Below the pieces are notes generated by a model, which worked only from the letters and a program-made list of their open reading frames with translations, ran no database searches and was not told the DNA's origin. Position numbers and translations under genes: made by a program. A stretch of DNA of 57,537 bases. Origin: an uncultured Eubacteriales bacterium (GTDB taxonomy: Bacteria; Bacillota; Clostridia; Oscillospirales; CAG-272). This document shows positions 16,619 through 28,683 of this stretch, one piece after another (position 1 is the first letter of the stretch; the number at the start of each line of letters is the position of its first letter). The stretch covers positions 1 through 57,537 of the forward strand of contig CAJLXA010000007.1 of the NCBI GenBank assembly GCA_905210485.1, read 5' to 3'.

Positions 16619-19255
16619 TTATTCGATGGATTTCAGAGAAGACGTCATGTCCACACGGTCAAGTTTCCGCGACATCACAAGGTTGATGGCGACGGCGAAC
16701 AGCATGGTCAGAACGAATGCGAGCAGGTAACTTGTACCGGCTACACGCGTTTCAAAGTGCACCTGGTCAATTCTGATCTGTGACATGACAAACGCATGCA
16801 GAAGTTTGCCGAGCGGCAGACCGACGACGGCTCCCATTGCCGTCAGTACGATGATCTCGCGGAAAATATAGGCGATGACTTCAAGGCGGTTAAAACCGAG
16901 AACCTTGACCGTGGCGATTTCGCGCACACGTTCCGCTATATTGATATTGGTCAGATTGTAAATGACGACAAAGGCCAGCGCCGCGGCGCATATCACGACA
17001 AACCAGACGATGCCTTCGATACTGCGGAGAGAAGAGTCCACGCGGGCGATAACTTCTTCGGTGGCGGTGAGACGGAGAACGCCGTCCGTACCGCTGATGC
17101 GCGCCGTGAGCAGTGCGGTATCCGCTGTTTTTGCGGCCGTCAGCCACAGGGTGTTGTTCCGGAAACTTTCGCCGGTGACAAGCGGCACGTCGGCCGGTGA
17201 AAACAGAATATAGTTGTATATAAAGTTGTCGAACACACCGGAAACGGTAAAGAAATGCGGCGTCATATCGCGCCCCGGAACCGTTATCGTGTCGCCGGAG
17301 CGTACGCCGAGCGCGTCTGCCACGCCGCGGCTGAGAAGCACTTCGCCCGCACCGGGGTAGGCGTAGACGGTTTTACCCGTATGCGTGTGGAAAAATGCGG
17401 AGAAACGGTCGCTTTCCGACGCGACAAGGTAGACGGTTTTCTGTTTATCACCGAACCGGACATCGACAGAGGTTTCGTACAGGAGAACGCCGTCGTCGAT
17501 TTCCGCGTCTGCAAGAAGCGTTTCGCGGACGGATTCCGCGTCCTCTTCGCGCAGGCGTAATTCATAGTCGAGCGTCTGAATTTCACTGTACTGGAAATTA
17601 ACGATGTTTTGTATGGAGTCTCTGATGCCGAACCCGGTCACAAGCAGCGCGGTACAGCCGCCGATGCCGAAAATCATCATGAAAAGGCGGTTTTTGTAGC
17701 GGAAAATATTGCGTGCCGAAACCTTGTGCAGAAAGGAAAGACGGCTGAAGAGCCACGGCATGTATTCGAGAAAAATTTTCTTTCCGACCCGCGGCGCTTT
17801 CGGCCGGCATATCGCGGCCGGCATCTCGGAAAGTTCTGCGTGACAGGCAATGGCGGCGGCGCCTGCGGCGCAACCGTTGGCAATGAGAAAACAGAGAATG
17901 AAGAGGGAGGGGCGGAACACGTAAACGATCTCGCGGAAGCCGTACATGATGTTGTAAACCGACCATATAATGCGCGGTACGGCGAAACTTCCCGCCATGT
18001 AGCCGATGCCCCAGCCGAGCGTGGCGGCAAAGGCGGCATAGAGCACAAACCGCATGGCGATGGCCGTATCGGAGAAACCGAGGGAGGTCAGCGTGCCGAT
18101 TTCACCGCGGTTTTCCTCCACCATACGCGTCATGGTCGTGGTGGATACAAGAATGGCAACGAGCAGGAAAAGCAGGGGAAAGACAATGGAGATCGCGGAA
18201 ACGATGGAGCGGTCGTTGTCAAAGCAGGCATAACCCGTGTTTTCGCTCCTTGTCAGCGTAAAGAGAACGGGAGAGGGGAGCGCGTCGATTGCGGCATAGG
18301 CGTCGTCGATCTCCGCGTGTGCGGCGTCGAGTTTTTCCCGCACCGCGGCAAGTTCGGCGGCCTTTTCGTCTTTCAGTGCGCCGGTAAGAATTCCGGCCGC
18401 GACGGCGGCGTCAAAGTGTTGCTTTTTTTCGTCGTACAGTTTTTCTTTGTCGGAGAGTTCTTTTTCTTTCGGCGCGATTTCGGCACGCGCGGCATTTTTC
18501 ACCGATTGGAAGCGTTCCTCGCCGACTTCCGCAAGAAGGGATTCGACCGTCGGTTTCAGCGAATTTACTTTGTCATCGTATGCGCGGCTGTAAGCCTTTT
18601 CATGAATATCGGCACGGATAAACGCTTCTTCGTATATATTCGATGTGAAAGCGTCTTCCGTGAGATAGACGAATCCGGCGGACGAACCGTTGCCGAGGGC
18701 GGTCGTTCCGCGCTCAAAGTTCAGATACAGCGGGGAATTCACAAATCCCACAACCAGATATTCCTTTGCGGAAAATCCGTTCAGTGTGTCTTCTTCATTG
18801 GCGTCGGAAAGGACGATATGTTCACCGATGGCAATGCGCGAGGCTAGGCGGGTATCCAACACACATTCGCCGCTGTTCTGCGGCAGGCGGCCGCTTTTTA
18901 CGACCGGCGTATTGACGCCGTCCGTCAGACTGTGGATTTTAACGGCCGCTTCGCCGTCGGAAAACAATACGAGCGCTTCGGACAGGTGCGATCCGACGGC
19001 GGTGATGCCGTTCTGTTTATTGAGATCGGTAATGTTTTTCTTTGAAAATCCGTAAGTGGATACAAGACGGAAGTCGAAAAATTGCGTTTCGTCAAGATAC
19101 GTTGCCGCCGTTTCGGTCATGGCGGGTTCGGTAAGCCGGAGACCGGCAAAAAAACCGATACCGAGCGCCGTTATCATGAAAATGGCGAAAAAACGGCCGA
19201 AACTTTCGCCGATCTTACGCATGGCGGAAATGGCGAATACCGATTTTTTTACCAT
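16619..19255 (-). CDS. FtsX-family ABC transporter permease (MacB-like)
   Basis: An 878-residue permease. A membrane helix near the N-terminus is followed by a large extracellular domain containing a coiled coil (about 260-330), a first FtsX domain (helices about 345-470), a second extracellular domain and a second FtsX domain (about 745-870). This double-FtsX layout is common in Bacillota pairs with a LolD-like ATPase that move lipids, antimicrobial peptides or envelope signals rather than classical solutes. It overlaps the ATPase gene by seven bases and ends at a strong shared terminator. Confidence 0.9.
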   Translation of the reverse strand: MVKKSVFAISAMRKIGESFGRFFAIFMITALGIGFFAGLRLTEPAMTETAATYLDETQFFDFRLVSTYGFSKKNITDLNKQNGITAVGSHLSEALVLFSDGEAAVKIHSLTDGVNTPVVKSGRLPQNSGECVLDTRLASRIAIGEHIVLSDANEEDTLNGFSAKEYLVVGFVNSPLYLNFERGTTALGNGSSAGFVYLTEDAFTSNIYEEAFIRADIHEKAYSRAYDDKVNSLKPTVESLLAEVGEERFQSVKNAARAEIAPKEKELSDKEKLYDEKKQHFDAAVAAGILTGALKDEKAAELAAVREKLDAAHAEIDDAYAAIDALPSPVLFTLTRSENTGYACFDNDRSIVSAISIVFPLLFLLVAILVSTTTMTRMVEENRGEIGTLTSLGFSDTAIAMRFVLYAAFAATLGWGIGYMAGSFAVPRIIWSVYNIMYGFREIVYVFRPSLFILCFLIANGCAAGAAAIACHAELSEMPAAICRPKAPRVGKKIFLEYMPWLFSRLSFLHKVSARNIFRYKNRLFMMIFGIGGCTALLVTGFGIRDSIQNIVNFQYSEIQTLDYELRLREEDAESVRETLLADAEIDDGVLLYETSVDVRFGDKQKTVYLVASESDRFSAFFHTHTGKTVYAYPGAGEVLLSRGVADALGVRSGDTITVPGRDMTPHFFTVSGVFDNFIYNYILFSPADVPLVTGESFRNNTLWLTAAKTADTALLTARISGTDGVLRLTATEEVIARVDSSLRSIEGIVWFVVICAAALAFVVIYNLTNINIAERVREIATVKVLGFNRLEVIAYIFREIIVLTAMGAVVGLPLGKLLHAFVMSQIRIDQVHFETRVAGTSYLLAFVLTMLFAVAINLVMSRKLDRVDMTSSLKSIE

Positions 19256-19977
19256 TCTATTTCCTCCACCGGCGTTGCGGACTCATTCAGCGTAATGCTC
19301 TCGATACCGCCGTTTTTCATGCGGATCACGCGGTCGGCCATGGCTGTCAGCGCGGCATTGTGCGTGATGATGATGACGGTCATGCCGTTTTTGCGGCACA
19401 TGTCCTGAAGCAGTTTCAGAACGGCTTTGCCGGTCTTGTAGTCGAGCGCACCCGTCGGTTCGTCGCAGAGAAGGAGTTTCGGACGTTTGGCAATGGCGCG
19501 CGCGATCGCCACGCGTTGCTGTTCGCCGCCCGAAAGCTGGGAGGGGAAGTTGTGCTTCCGATCGCCGAGGCCGACCAGTTCCAGCGCTTCGCCGGCGTCA
19601 ATGGGATCGGGGCATATTTCCGCCGCGAGTTCCACATTTTCTTCCGCCGTCATGTTCTGGATCAGATTGTAAAACTGAAAGACAAATCCGATGTCGTTGC
19701 GACGGTATTCGGTGAGATCGCGTTTGCTTTTTTCGGAAATATCCTTGCCTTCAAGACGGATATGCCCCGTGGTCAATGTGTCCATGCCGCCGAGAATATT
19801 GAGAAGCGTGGTTTTTCCGGCGCCGCTCGGTCCGACGATAACGCACAGCTCGCCGCGTTCCACGGTGAAATTCACATTGTCGAGCGCGCGGATTTCCACA
19901 CTGCCCATGTGGTAGACTTTGCTGACGTTTTTGAAAACAACGAATCCTTCGTTGGTTTCAGACGGGGTATTGTTCAT
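19249..19977 (-). CDS. LolD/MacB-type ABC transporter ATPase
   Basis: A 242-residue ATPase: Walker A GPSGAGKTT, Q-loop VFQFYNL, signature LSGGEQQRVAIARA, Walker B LLLCDEPTGALD and H-loop ITHN. The VYHMGSVEIRALDNVNF start is typical of the LolD/MacB/SalX group that drives FtsX-type permeases. ATG at 19977 follows AAGGAGG; the longer frame upstream lies in the broken ogt gene. It overlaps the permease gene. Confidence 0.93.
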   Translation of the reverse strand: MNNTPSETNEGFVVFKNVSKVYHMGSVEIRALDNVNFTVERGELCVIVGPSGAGKTTLLNILGGMDTLTTGHIRLEGKDISEKSKRDLTEYRRNDIGFVFQFYNLIQNMTAEENVELAAEICPDPIDAGEALELVGLGDRKHNFPSQLSGGEQQRVAIARAIAKRPKLLLCDEPTGALDYKTGKAVLKLLQDMCRKNGMTVIIITHNAALTAMADRVIRMKNGGIESITLNESATPVEEIEW

Positions 19978-20014
19978 ACGGATTCCTCCTTGTCTGCGGG
20001 AATGGCGGAATATC

Positions 20015-20226
20015 CTACGTGCCGCAGAAGATATTTTTGACGGAAATTCCGCCGGTAAAGCCACCGATACCGTTACTGCGAAGAATACGGTGGCAGGGGA
20101 TATAAAGCAGGATCGGATTTTTATCGGGAGCGTTACCGGTTGCACCGGCCGCGCGGGGAAACGCCCCGGCGGTCATTTCTGTATTTTCATGAAACGTGCC
20201 GGCCGTGACGGGAATATACGGCGTTC
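20015..20226 (-). pseudogene. Remnant of a methylated-DNA-protein cysteine methyltransferase
   Basis: One minus-strand frame, ending at a stop at 20015-20017, reads DKNPILLYIPCHRILRSNG then GFTGGISVKNIF, the active-site half of an Ogt/MGMT protein with its Cys. Upstream of about 20170 the similarity to the helix-turn-helix is lost and no start is found, so only the last third or so remains. It lies between a good promoter and the ABC ATPase gene. The intact MGMT-like gene at 517 is not the same subfamily. Confidence 0.65.
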
Positions 20227-20283
20227 CGAAAAAACATATGAGTATAATAAGGCAGAAGCTATATAGTCTTTTTTACTACATAC

Positions 20284-20312
20284 AGTATACAGGAAATTTT
20301 CTCCGAAATCAA
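20284..20312 (-). promoter_or_regulatory. Promoter of the (ogt remnant)-ABC operon
   Basis: TTGATT (20307-20312), a 17-bp spacer and TATACT (20284-20289). It now drives a leader of about 300 bases containing the ogt remnant. Confidence 0.6.
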
Positions 20313-20358
20313 GAGGAACGCCTGTGAATTTATTGTGAACAGTTGGCTGTCCGCACGG

Positions 20359-20410
20359 GAAAAAGCGAAGAGAAAGAAGACGGTTTTTCGCTCTTTACTC
20401 TTCGCTTTTC
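20359..20410 (-). terminator. Terminator of the cysK-mnmA-rrf2 operon
   Basis: GAAAAGCGAAGAG and CTCTTCGCTTTTTC (minus strand) form a 12-13 bp stem followed by Ts. Confidence 0.7.
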
Positions 20411-20446
20411 TTTTATAATGTAAAGTATTATTTACATTTATATAGT

Positions 20447-20872
20447 TTATATTATATAGTCGTGGGGCGCCGCGTTTTTCATCAGGTCGGCAATCGTGAT
20501 GCCGTCAAAGTACGCATTTGTCAGGTCGTAATACTTTTTCCACATCGGAAGCGTGCGACATTCTCCCGCACGGTCGCACGGATCGGCATTTGCGGCAAGA
20601 CAGGCAACGGGGGCAAGGTCGCCCTCGGTGAGCCGCAGAATCTCCCCGACCGTATAGGCGTCCGGTTCGCGGCAGAGGCGATAGCCGCCGCCTTTGCCGT
20701 GAAGTCCGTCGACAAGATGTTCCTTTGAGAGAACAGGCATGATTTTTTCCATGTACTTCAGAGAGATGTTCTGTCGTTCGGCGATCTCTTTCATCGGTAT
20801 ATAAGCGCCGTTCCTGTGTTCCGCAAGATCAATCATAACCCGGATGGCGTACCGGCCGCGTGTGGAGATCAT
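20447..20872 (-). CDS. Rrf2 family regulator (IscR/CymR-like)
   Basis: A 141-residue winged-helix regulator. The N-terminus MISTRGRYAIRVMIDLA and the helix MKEIAERQNISLKYMEKIM are typical Rrf2. Three cysteines (CLAANADPCDRAGEC) sit where IscR binds a [2Fe-2S] cluster, although the first gap is seven residues rather than five. It overlaps mnmA by four bases (ATGA) with GAGGAGG just before. Being the last gene of a sulfur operon whose promoter has a dyad, it probably senses cysteine or Fe-S status and represses the operon. Confidence 0.9.
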   Translation of the reverse strand: MISTRGRYAIRVMIDLAEHRNGAYIPMKEIAERQNISLKYMEKIMPVLSKEHLVDGLHGKGGGYRLCREPDAYTVGEILRLTEGDLAPVACLAANADPCDRAGECRTLPMWKKYYDLTNAYFDGITIADLMKNAAPHDYII

Positions 20873-21969
20873 GCTTTTCCCTCCTCACCGGCAGGCGTAT
20901 CCGGCGCGGGGGCAATGGTGCCTCCGCCGAGTACGGTATCGCCGTCGTACAGTACGGCGGCCTGCCCCGGGGTTACGGCTCTTTGCGGTTCGTCGAAACG
21001 GATCCGTACCGCGCCGTTATCGCACGGTGTGGCAACGGCGGGTTGTTCCTGCTGGCGGTAACGGATCTTTGCTTTGCAGCGGACGGGCGATGCGGGCGTA
21101 TCTCCGCTGATCCAGTGGAAGTCGCGTACATACACATCGCGTGAAAACAGATGCTCCGATGGTCCGAGGACGACGGTGTTTTCCTTCGGATTTATGCGCA
21201 GGACGTAGAGTTTTTCCGGCGACGAAATACCGAGACCTTTATGTTGCCCGACGGTATAATGAATGATGCCTGCATGACGTCCGAGAATATGTCCCTCCTC
21301 GTCCGTGAAATTGCCGGGTGAGGATTTTTTCCCCGTATGCAATTCGATTACGGCGGCGTAATTCCCGTCGGGGACGAAGCAGATGTCCTGACTGTCCGGC
21401 TTTTCGGCATTCAGAAAACCGCCCTCGCGGGCAAGATCGCGCGTTTCCGTTTTGCACAGTTCGCCGAGCGGGAAGAGCGTTCGCGCCAGTTGTTTTTGGG
21501 TCATGGAATAGAGGACATAGCTCTGATCTTTGGAGGGGTCGGCCGCTTTTTTCAGGAGATACTTGCCGTCCTTATAATCAATGCGTGCATAGTGGCCGGT
21601 GGCAATGTGGCTGCAACCGAGCAGGTCGGCGCGGGAAAAAAGTTTGTCGAATTTCATATAACGGTTACAGTCTATGCAGGGATTCGGCGTTTCGCCCCGG
21701 CAATAACTGCATACGAATTTGTCGATAATCTTTTCTCTGAAATCGTCCGAAAAATTGAAAACGTGGTAGGGCATATGCAGACGATAGGCCACAAGCCGCG
21801 CGTCTTCCACATCGTCAAGCGAGCAACAGGTGTGCGTGCGGGAAATACCCGCGTCCTCGTTATTATAAAGTTTCATGGTGCAGCCGATACAGGTGTGACC
21901 GGCATCGCAAAGCAGTTTGGCAGCGACTGAGGAATCCACCCCGCCGCTCATGGCAACAAGTATTTTCAT
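20869..21969 (-). CDS. mnmA: tRNA 2-thiouridylase MnmA
   Basis: A 366-residue enzyme that makes 2-thiouridine at position 34 of Lys, Glu and Gln tRNAs. The ATP-binding P-loop MSGGVDSS (6-13), the first catalytic Cys in TPNPCIDCN and the second in DSQDICFVPDG are visible, and the C-terminal barrel is complete. ATG at 21969 follows CAGGAG. It sits between cysK and rrf2; the cysteine desulfurase usually next to mnmA is not here. Confidence 0.95.
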   Translation of the reverse strand: MKILVAMSGGVDSSVAAKLLCDAGHTCIGCTMKLYNNEDAGISRTHTCCSLDDVEDARLVAYRLHMPYHVFNFSDDFREKIIDKFVCSYCRGETPNPCIDCNRYMKFDKLFSRADLLGCSHIATGHYARIDYKDGKYLLKKAADPSKDQSYVLYSMTQKQLARTLFPLGELCKTETRDLAREGGFLNAEKPDSQDICFVPDGNYAAVIELHTGKKSSPGNFTDEEGHILGRHAGIIHYTVGQHKGLGISSPEKLYVLRINPKENTVVLGPSEHLFSRDVYVRDFHWISGDTPASPVRCKAKIRYRQQEQPAVATPCDNGAVRIRFDEPQRAVTPGQAAVLYDGDTVLGGGTIAPAPDTPAGEEGKA

Positions 21970-22053
21970 AATTTCTCCTGAGATAAAATCGGCGGATAAG
22001 CGCGGCATTACCGCATTGTCGGCGTCCGGGCCGACCGAAACACAGCCGGACGA

Positions 22054-22986
22054 TCAGTCGGCAAACAGCGGCGTGGATAAATAACGGTCGCCGGTGTCGG
22101 GGAGCAGAACAACAATCGTTTTGCCCTCGTTTTCCTTGCGTTTGGCCACTTCGATTGCTGCAAAGAGCGCCGCGCCGGAAGAGATACCGACAAGAACGCC
22201 TTCGCGTTTTCCGACCATTTTTCCTGTTTTGAAAGCGTCGTCGTTGTCCACGGCGATAATTTCATCGTAAACGGCGGTATCCAGAACGTCGGGAACAAAC
22301 CCGGCGCCGATTCCCTGAATCTTATGGGGACCGGCAATCCCGGTGGAAAGGACGGCGGAGGTCTTCGGTTCCACGGCCACGATTTTTACTTCGGGCTTTA
22401 CGGATTTCAGATAGTGTCCGATCCCGGTGATGGTGCCGCCCGTGCCGACGCCCGCGACAAAATAGTCAACGGAACCGTTGGTATCGCGGAATATTTCGGG
22501 GCCGGTGTGTTCAAAGTGCGCTTTCGGATTGGCCGGATTCACGAACTGGCCGGGTACAAAACTGTTCGGGATTTCTTTCTGAAGTTCGTCGGCTTTGGCA
22601 ATGGCGCCTTTCATGCCTTTCGCGCCGTCGGTAAGGACAAGTTCCGCGCCGTATGCTTTCATCAGCTGACGGCGTTCGACGGACATGGTTTCGGGCATAA
22701 CAATGATGATGCGGTAGCCTCTTGCGGCGGCAACCGAGGCAAGACCGATACCGGTGTTGCCGGAGGTCGGTTCGATGATGACAGAACCCGGTTTCAGCAG
22801 TCCTTTTTCTTCGGCATCGTCAATCATCGCTTTGGCGATTCTGTCTTTTACGGAACCCGCCGGATTGAAATATTCCAGTTTGGCGAGAATTTTCGCTTTC
22901 AGATCCAATGCTTTTTCAATGTGCGTCAGTTCAAGAAGGGGGGTGTTGCCGATTAATTGGTCGGCGGAAGTATATACGTTTGCCAT
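22054..22986 (-). CDS. cysK: Cysteine synthase A
   Basis: A 310-residue PLP enzyme that makes cysteine from O-acetylserine and sulfide. PLP Lys in FNPAGSVKDRIA (about residue 47), the phosphate and substrate loop TSGNTGIG and GVGTGGTITG are present. AAGGAGATATTGCT precedes the ATG. It is first in the operon with mnmA and rrf2 after a 300-base leader. Confidence 0.95.
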   Translation of the reverse strand: MANVYTSADQLIGNTPLLELTHIEKALDLKAKILAKLEYFNPAGSVKDRIAKAMIDDAEEKGLLKPGSVIIEPTSGNTGIGLASVAAARGYRIIIVMPETMSVERRQLMKAYGAELVLTDGAKGMKGAIAKADELQKEIPNSFVPGQFVNPANPKAHFEHTGPEIFRDTNGSVDYFVAGVGTGGTITGIGHYLKSVKPEVKIVAVEPKTSAVLSTGIAGPHKIQGIGAGFVPDVLDTAVYDEIIAVDNDDAFKTGKMVGKREGVLVGISSGAALFAAIEVAKRKENEGKTIVVLLPDTGDRYLSTPLFAD

Positions 22987-23297
22987 AGCAATATCTCCTT
23001 AATATATAAAAAATATGTCGATCATGTCGGAAATCGTTTTGCTTCTGTCGGAAGCACGCCGGAAAAGACCTTGCCGTTTTCTTTTGTTTCAGGTATTCCG
23101 ACGGTTTTGTTCGCCGATCGGAAAGCGCGGAAAATTTACGCGAGGGATATTTCGATCAAAAAGGGAAAGCACCGTGCTTTTCTTATTTTGTTTACCGTCA
23201 CACCCGACATCGAAAAAAGACAAGCGGATTTATATACAGCATAAAAGTACCGTAAGGCAAACGCCTTTTTCCTTTCTACCACCTACCGAGTGGTTTG
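22987..23297 (-). other. Long 5' leader of cysK operon
   Basis: About 310 bases separate the predicted start point from cysK. I see no T-box (GGTGG anti-terminator) or S-box core. It contains a compact hairpin (AAAGCAC/GTGCTTT near 23167-23181) and a possible 24-codon ORF that I do not call. Function unknown. Confidence 0.4.
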
Positions 23298-23331
23298 GTA
23301 GTATTATACTGCGCCGCAGGAGATTTGTCAA
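23283..23331 (-). promoter_or_regulatory. cysK promoter with Rrf2-like dyad at start point
   Basis: On the minus strand TTGACA (23326-23331), 17 bp, TATAAT (23303-23308), a consensus promoter. Directly after it lies CTACC-N9-GGTAG (23283-23301), with another CTACC at 23276-23280. Placement is that of a repressor site; the Rrf2 protein of the same operon is the natural candidate. Confidence 0.7.
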
Positions 23332-23352
23332 TAGGTTTTTCCGAAAAATTCA

Positions 23353-23386
23353 AAATAAAAACGGAGCCGTCGGAAGGCGGCTCCGT
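23353..23386 (-). terminator. Terminator of copA
   Basis: ACGGAGCCG (23361-23369) pairs with CGGCTCCGT (23378-23386); on the minus strand TTTTTATTTT follows. Confidence 0.85.
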
Positions 23387-23390
23387 CTGG

Positions 23391-25991
<2,601 letters not shown>

Positions 25992-26238
25992 TTTTGTTTG
26001 CACTCTTTCTTTTTATACTTCTACAATAGAATTATCCAAATAACAGAATTTTCATATCGTTATGCCCGTTTTTACCGGTTTTATGCCCCGGCTTCTTTTG
26101 GAGCGGCAACCGCTTTCCATGATTCCGATACGCGACATGCGATTCTGCAGGCATGGTTTTGATTATGGGAGATCATACGGCAGTATGGGAACGGACAACG
26201 TGCGAAGAATAAAAATGTAAACCAAAGATGACAAAATT

Positions 26239-28212
26239 TTACTTTTTCTTTATTCCGGCCAGCGCAATGTCGACATCGGCGGGGAACCCGAACGGAAGCA
26301 GTTCGGCGGGCGTTCTTGTCGGGCGGGCATCGGCGTTACGGTAAGTGCGGGAGAAGACATCGTTCCCGAGGCGGTTCCAGTCGTCGAAAGATTCGTAGCG
26401 GGGACCGTAGCGGAGGTTTTTCAGAGGCGCCGTCCCGGTGGCATAAATGAAGTTCGCGTCGGTCACCAACCATTTGTTCTGAAAATCGTAGTTGTAGTCG
26501 CCGAAGTAGACGGTATCGTTTTCGGTATAAAGCAGGTTTTTCATGAAGTTGCCGTAATTGGATTCAATACCCGCGCCGAAACCGATAACGGCGTCGCCGT
26601 TTCCGAAAATATTGTAACGGATAATGTTTTCACGGCCGTAGTGAATGAAAAAGGCGTTGGAATCGCAGTCATAAACGATATTTTTTTCTACAACGATATT
26701 GGTGGAGCCTTCGTCAAGATAAATGCCCCAGCCGCCGTAATTGGCGCGGTGAATATCGTGGATATAGTTGCCGCGTACCTCGGTTCCGCTTTGCGGGCCG
26801 AGCAGGTAGATGCCGCCCATATCGCTGAGGTCGCCGTCTCCGCAACGGTAGACGTGATTGTATTCAATGATATTGTTGTCCGAACGGGAGGGAAGCATAC
26901 CCCATACCCAGCCGACCGAGATACCAGAGTATTTCAGGTCGTGAATCTCGTTGTGCGCGATCCGGTTGGAGGAAGCGTGACCGAGGAAAATACCGATGGC
27001 GGCATAGTCGATCTTTGTACAGTGGTGCACGTGGTTGTTTTCGATGCGGTTGTTTTGGCATTTGTCCGATTCGGGAGCGCCGATCGCACCGCCGTCAAAA
27101 CGGATGCCGCCGGCGCCGCAACCCGTGATTTCGCAGTCGGTGACGGTGTTGTAAGAGGTGCCTTTGCGGAATTCAATGCCGTAGTTGCCGATGTTCCGTA
27201 TGGTGCAACCTTCAAAATGAATGTGATGCGCATAGGAAACGGAAACGGCGGCGTCGCAGTTGCCGGCCGCCTGACCGTAGGAAGCGTATCGGATATTGCC
27301 CGCACCGTTGCAGGGGTCGTACTTGGTATTTTCAAATACAATGTTACGGAAAGTGATGTTAGATACGGGGGAATCGTCCGTTCCGCGGATCGTCAGCAGA
27401 TTCTGCTGAACCGGCGCTTCGACGAGAATATTTTCAGCCGTTTCGCCGGGAAGCGGAATATAATAGAGGATACCCTCTTTGCGGTCGAGATACCACTCGC
27501 CGGGTTCGTTCAGCATTTCAAAAACGTTGTTGATACGGTATTTGGCAAATCCCGTATCGCGGTCGTTGTTCAGCGACATTCTCGCATGTGCGCCGAGGCG
27601 GACGCAGGCGGTTTCCGGATCGTAGGAAACCACGGGGAAGAGTTCGGAAAGCCAGTAATGAAGCACTTCCACGGAGGTGTCGGAAATGTTGGTGAAGCGA
27701 TCGAAAATTCCGGGATCGGCGCAGAAGAAATCAACGCCCTGCGAATCGTCGGCGGTATGGCCGGGAACAGAGGCCACGCGGAGTTTTTCGCCGTTTTTCG
27801 GATAAACGGGACGGCGGCGCGGCGTTTTGTCGACGTAAAGCTGTGAAAAATACCACTCGCCGTTTTTAACGGCGGGGATCTCCGCTTTCAGTGCGGCAAC
27901 GCCGTTGACAGTAGCGGGAACGAACCCCGTGATACGGCGCCCGCCGTTCAGAATGACTTCGCCTCCGTAAGGGACAAAGGTGACGGCGGCGTCATGCATG
28001 TGCGTCCAGTCGTAACGGAAGTTGTAATAGGTGCCGGCTTCGATACGTACTTCGTATTCGTATATCTCGCCGCGCCGGACGTCCTGCAGAATGGTTTCGT
28101 TTACGGACTTGAGGTTGAACATGTTCGGTTCTTCGGCTGTTCCGTGCTGATAGCGGAGATTGCCCCACGGACGTTTCCAGCTGTGGCCGATGTAAAGAAT
28201 CTTTTTTTCCAT
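26239..28212 (-). CDS. Right-handed parallel beta-helix protein, possibly GH141-like
   Basis: A 657-residue protein. The N-terminal 230 residues have a beta-sandwich-like region with WYFSQLYVDKTPRRRPVYP, and residues about 270-560 are parallel beta-helix repeats (SNITFRNIVFENTKY, IHFEGCTIRNIGNYGIEF, NRIENNHVHHC and so on). This architecture is seen in GH141 enzymes acting on fucose- or xylose-containing polysaccharides, and in other carbohydrate enzymes. There is no signal peptide, so it would work inside the cell on imported oligosaccharides. The promoter has a dyad at the start point, suggesting substrate-controlled expression. Family assignment is tentative; the fold is clear. Confidence 0.8.
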   Translation of the reverse strand: MEKKILYIGHSWKRPWGNLRYQHGTAEEPNMFNLKSVNETILQDVRRGEIYEYEVRIEAGTYYNFRYDWTHMHDAAVTFVPYGGEVILNGGRRITGFVPATVNGVAALKAEIPAVKNGEWYFSQLYVDKTPRRRPVYPKNGEKLRVASVPGHTADDSQGVDFFCADPGIFDRFTNISDTSVEVLHYWLSELFPVVSYDPETACVRLGAHARMSLNNDRDTGFAKYRINNVFEMLNEPGEWYLDRKEGILYYIPLPGETAENILVEAPVQQNLLTIRGTDDSPVSNITFRNIVFENTKYDPCNGAGNIRYASYGQAAGNCDAAVSVSYAHHIHFEGCTIRNIGNYGIEFRKGTSYNTVTDCEITGCGAGGIRFDGGAIGAPESDKCQNNRIENNHVHHCTKIDYAAIGIFLGHASSNRIAHNEIHDLKYSGISVGWVWGMLPSRSDNNIIEYNHVYRCGDGDLSDMGGIYLLGPQSGTEVRGNYIHDIHRANYGGWGIYLDEGSTNIVVEKNIVYDCDSNAFFIHYGRENIIRYNIFGNGDAVIGFGAGIESNYGNFMKNLLYTENDTVYFGDYNYDFQNKWLVTDANFIYATGTAPLKNLRYGPRYESFDDWNRLGNDVFSRTYRNADARPTRTPAELLPFGFPADVDIALAGIKKK

Positions 28213-28236
28213 ATGGTTCCCTTTTCCGGTATATCA

Positions 28237-28295
28237 CCGTTATATATTTCAGTATATCCATAACGGATTCTAACATTTAAAGCAAATTTTGTCAA
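28237..28295 (-). promoter_or_regulatory. Promoter and operator of the beta-helix gene
   Basis: TTGACA (28290-28295), 17 bp, TAGAAT (28267-28272) on the minus strand. Immediately downstream CCGTTAT (28237-28243) and ATAACGG (28260-28266) form a 30-bp dyad over the start point, as expected for a repressor site. Confidence 0.65.
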
Positions 28296-28683
28296 TACCG
28301 AAAAAGCGAAAAAATCAAAAGTTCTGCCGTGATTGGATAAAAGCGGTCGACAAGTCAATTTGCGCGGCATGCGTTATGCCCGCCTGCATGCGTTTTATTA
28401 TTAGCAATATGTAATATTCGCTTTACATTTTCAGCGGTTTTATGATGAATATTCCGGTATTCAGTTGTATGAGCCGTTCGGAAAAATCGACAAAAACGAA
28501 AAATAAAAAATGAAGTGACAGAGACAGAACGTGTGCCATGACGCGCGGCTTTGCGGATAAAATCGGATTGCACGCCGGCATCGCAAAAACACGTTCCGAT
28601 AGTATATCCAAAAAAAGACAGATCGTTTTGTGCAAATAGCACAGCTGGCCGTGCAAAAAGCGTAGTTTTTTACGCAAAAACAA

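Noticed and set aside
22987..23297. T-box or S-box riboswitch before cysK
   Set aside because: No matching conserved core was found; only a short hairpin is visible.
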